Origin: Osmia lignaria lignaria
Lineage: Eukaryota > Arthropoda > Insecta > Hymenoptera > Megachilidae
Length of the DNA stretch: 64,000 nt
Direction of reading: 5' to 3'
Assembly: GCF_051020975.1 (NCBI RefSeq)
Contig: NW_027478165.1
Location: 526,001-590,000 of the forward strand
The notes beneath the pieces are model-generated. The model saw only the letters and a program-made list of their open reading frames with translations. It did not search any database and had not been told where the DNA came from. Shown piece after piece: positions 62,460-64,000 of the stretch; position 1 is the stretch's first letter; every line of letters starts with the position of its first letter. The position numbers were made by a program, and so were the translations under genes.

Positions 62460-64000
62460 TGTAGAGAATTAAGCTTCCTACTTTTTATGTTCTATGATAT
62501 TTTTTGATCAGATGCGTAGTTCTCGAGATATATCAAGATATTTAAAAGTTCCGAAGCCGCACCAACATAATAGAGATACAGAAACACCGTGGCCCCTTTC
62601 TTTGAGGTAACTCTGCACTATTGCGAGCTGCAAATGCCACTTCCAGCTTAGCTGTGCAGAAGAAGGACAACAAGAAGAAGAAATATCTCGAAATATGTCC
62701 GTCAGGCCCCTTCCCTTGAGATAAATCTGCAAATATCTCGGAAACGAAGCGAGCTATGGCAAAATCTTAAGAGACCTTTTTTGTAGAGAATTATGTTTCC
62801 TACAATTTACGTTCTCTGATATTTTTTGATCAGAAGCGTAGTTTTCGAGATATATCGAGATATTTGAAAGTTCCGAAGCCGCACCAACATAATAGAGATA
62901 CAGAAACACCGTGACCCCTTTCTTTGAGATAACTCTGCACTATTGCGACCTGCAAATGCCACTTCCAGCTTAGCTGTGCAGAAGAAGAACAACAAGAAGA
63001 AGAAATATCTGGAAATATGTCCGTCAGGCCCCTTCCCTTGAGATAAATCTGCAAATATCTCGGAAACGAAGCGAGCTACGGCAAAATGTTAAGAGACCTT
63101 TTTTGTAGAAAATTAGGATTCCTACTTTTTATGTTCTATGATATTTTTTGAACAGATGCGTAGTTCTCGAGATATATCAAGATATTTAAAAGTTCCGAAG
63201 CCGCACTAACATAATAGAGATACAGAAACACCGTGGCCCCTTTCTTTGAGATAACTCTGCACTATTGCGCGCTGCAAATGCCACTTCCAGCTTAGCTGTG
63301 CAGAAGAAGGACAACAAGAAGAAGAAATATCTCGAAATATGTCCGTCAGGCCCCTTCCCTTGAGATAAATCTGCAAATATCTCGGAAACGAAGCGAGCTA
63401 TGGCAAAATGTTAAGAGACCTTTTTTGTAGAGAATTAAGTTTCCTACTTTTTATGTTCTATGATATTTTTTGATCAGATGCGTAGTTCTCGAGATATATC
63501 CAGATATTTAAAAGTTCCGAAGTGGCACCAACATAATAGAGATACAGAAACACCGTGGCCCCTTTCTTTGAGATAACTCTGCACTATTGCGCGCTGCAAA
63601 TGGCACTTCCAGCTTAGCTGTGCAGAAGAAGAACAACAAGAAGAAGAAATATCTCGAAATATGTCCGTCAGGCCTCTTCCCTTGAGATAAATCTGCAAAT
63701 ATCTCGGAAACGAAGCGAGCTATGGCAAAATGTTAAGAGACCTTTTTTGTAGAGAATTAAGTTTCCTACTTTTTATGTTCTATGATATTTTTTGATCAGA
63801 AGCGTAGTTTTCGAGATACATCGAGATATTTAAAAGTTCAGAAGCCGCACCAACATAATAGAGATACAGAAACACCGTGGCCCCTTTCTTTGAGATAACT
63901 CTGCACTAGTGCTAGCCGCAAATGCCACTTCCAGCTTAGCTGTGCAGAAGAAGAACAACAAGAAGAAGAAATATCTGGAAATATGTCCGTTAGGCCCCTT
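62460..64000. repeat. 7-mer HOR, copy 2, cut by the window end
   Basis: The first unit joins a TAAGCTTCC left half (as at 59884) to a TTGAGGTAAC/GAAGGACAAC right half (as at 54413). The next units repeat 60528-61746. The unit at 62782 is a recombinant that carries GTGACCCC and TTTGAAAG from the 9-mer and 4-mer series. The final unit (63748) is truncated at 253 bp only by the end of the window. Confidence 0.85.

Larger units (their letters stand above)
1..64000. repeat. 322-bp satellite DNA array filling the window
   Basis: Landmarks such as the monomer-start TGTAGAGAATTA, the BclI-type TGATCA and the purine tract recur every 322 bp throughout. There are 198 complete units plus a partial one from 63748 to the end. 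All units have the same orientation. Summing the spacings accounts for every base once five kinds of small indel are allowed, so there is no room for an inserted element or gene. Consensus composition is about 39% G+C with 11 CpG per unit. The array runs off both ends of the window, so its true size is unknown. Satellites of about 320-360 bp, roughly two nucleosome lengths, are common in pericentromeric and centromeric heterochromatin of many eukaryotes. That role here is inference. The host is most likely an invertebrate, with no proof in the sequence. Confidence 0.98.

Noticed and set aside
1..64000. CRISPR array
   Set aside because: The repeat unit is 322 bp with no unique spacers, no leader and no cas genes. 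Variation is spread along the unit and shared between neighbours, as in a satellite.
1..64000. Tandem rRNA, tRNA, 5S or histone gene cluster
   Set aside because: The unit has no recognisable rRNA or tRNA core, no internal promoter boxes with a cloverleaf, and no histone-like frame.

Overview
The whole window is one uninterrupted tandem satellite DNA array. A unit of 322 bp repeats head to tail from base 1 to base 64000: 198 complete monomers plus 253 bp of a 199th, counting each monomer from the TGTAGAGAATTA at its start (positions 1, 323, 645 and so on). I see no gene, RNA gene, transposon, unrelated spacer or inverted segment. The reading frames that appear are by-products of the repeat. 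The satellite is about 39% GC, and CpG is near its expected frequency (11 per monomer against about 12). This is a eukaryotic heterochromatic or centromeric-type satellite. Unit length, base composition and lack of CpG loss fit an invertebrate, perhaps an insect or other arthropod, but the species cannot be read from the sequence.

Layout. The array is a patchwork of higher-order repeats (HORs), where blocks of several distinguishable monomers are copied together. Positions 1-6440 are two copies (one incomplete) of an 11-monomer, 3542-bp HOR that is itself a 5-mer plus a related 6-mer. Positions 6441-13198 hold alternating dimers and trimers of two monomer subfamilies, with block copies at offsets of 13 and 17 monomers. 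Positions 13199-17062 are mixed. Positions 17063-25756 are three copies of a 10/11-mer with an internal 4-mer. Positions 25757-35417 are mixed monomers, a trimer HOR (28656-30587) and a run of nearly uniform monomers (32842-35417). Positions 35418-48938 hold an 8-mer, a 4-mer and a 5.1-kb segment copied wholesale 6117 bp away. Positions 48939-52158 are mixed. Positions 52159-64000 hold a 9-mer, a 4-mer and a 7-mer, with adjacent copies that look virtually identical.

Within the monomer there is a diverged internal duplication, a perfect 24-bp purine-rich mirror repeat, repeated GAGATA/TATCTC motifs, a TCTCGAGA palindrome and a weak hairpin at the monomer junction. Two versions of the left part of the monomer (A and B) recombine with several versions of the right part. 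This is the signature of unequal exchange and gene conversion. Only five independent indels are evident in the whole array. Three of them are unique and two were copied along with their blocks, so they serve as lineage markers.

All comparisons were made by eye. Copy identities are described qualitatively, and no percentage was computed.
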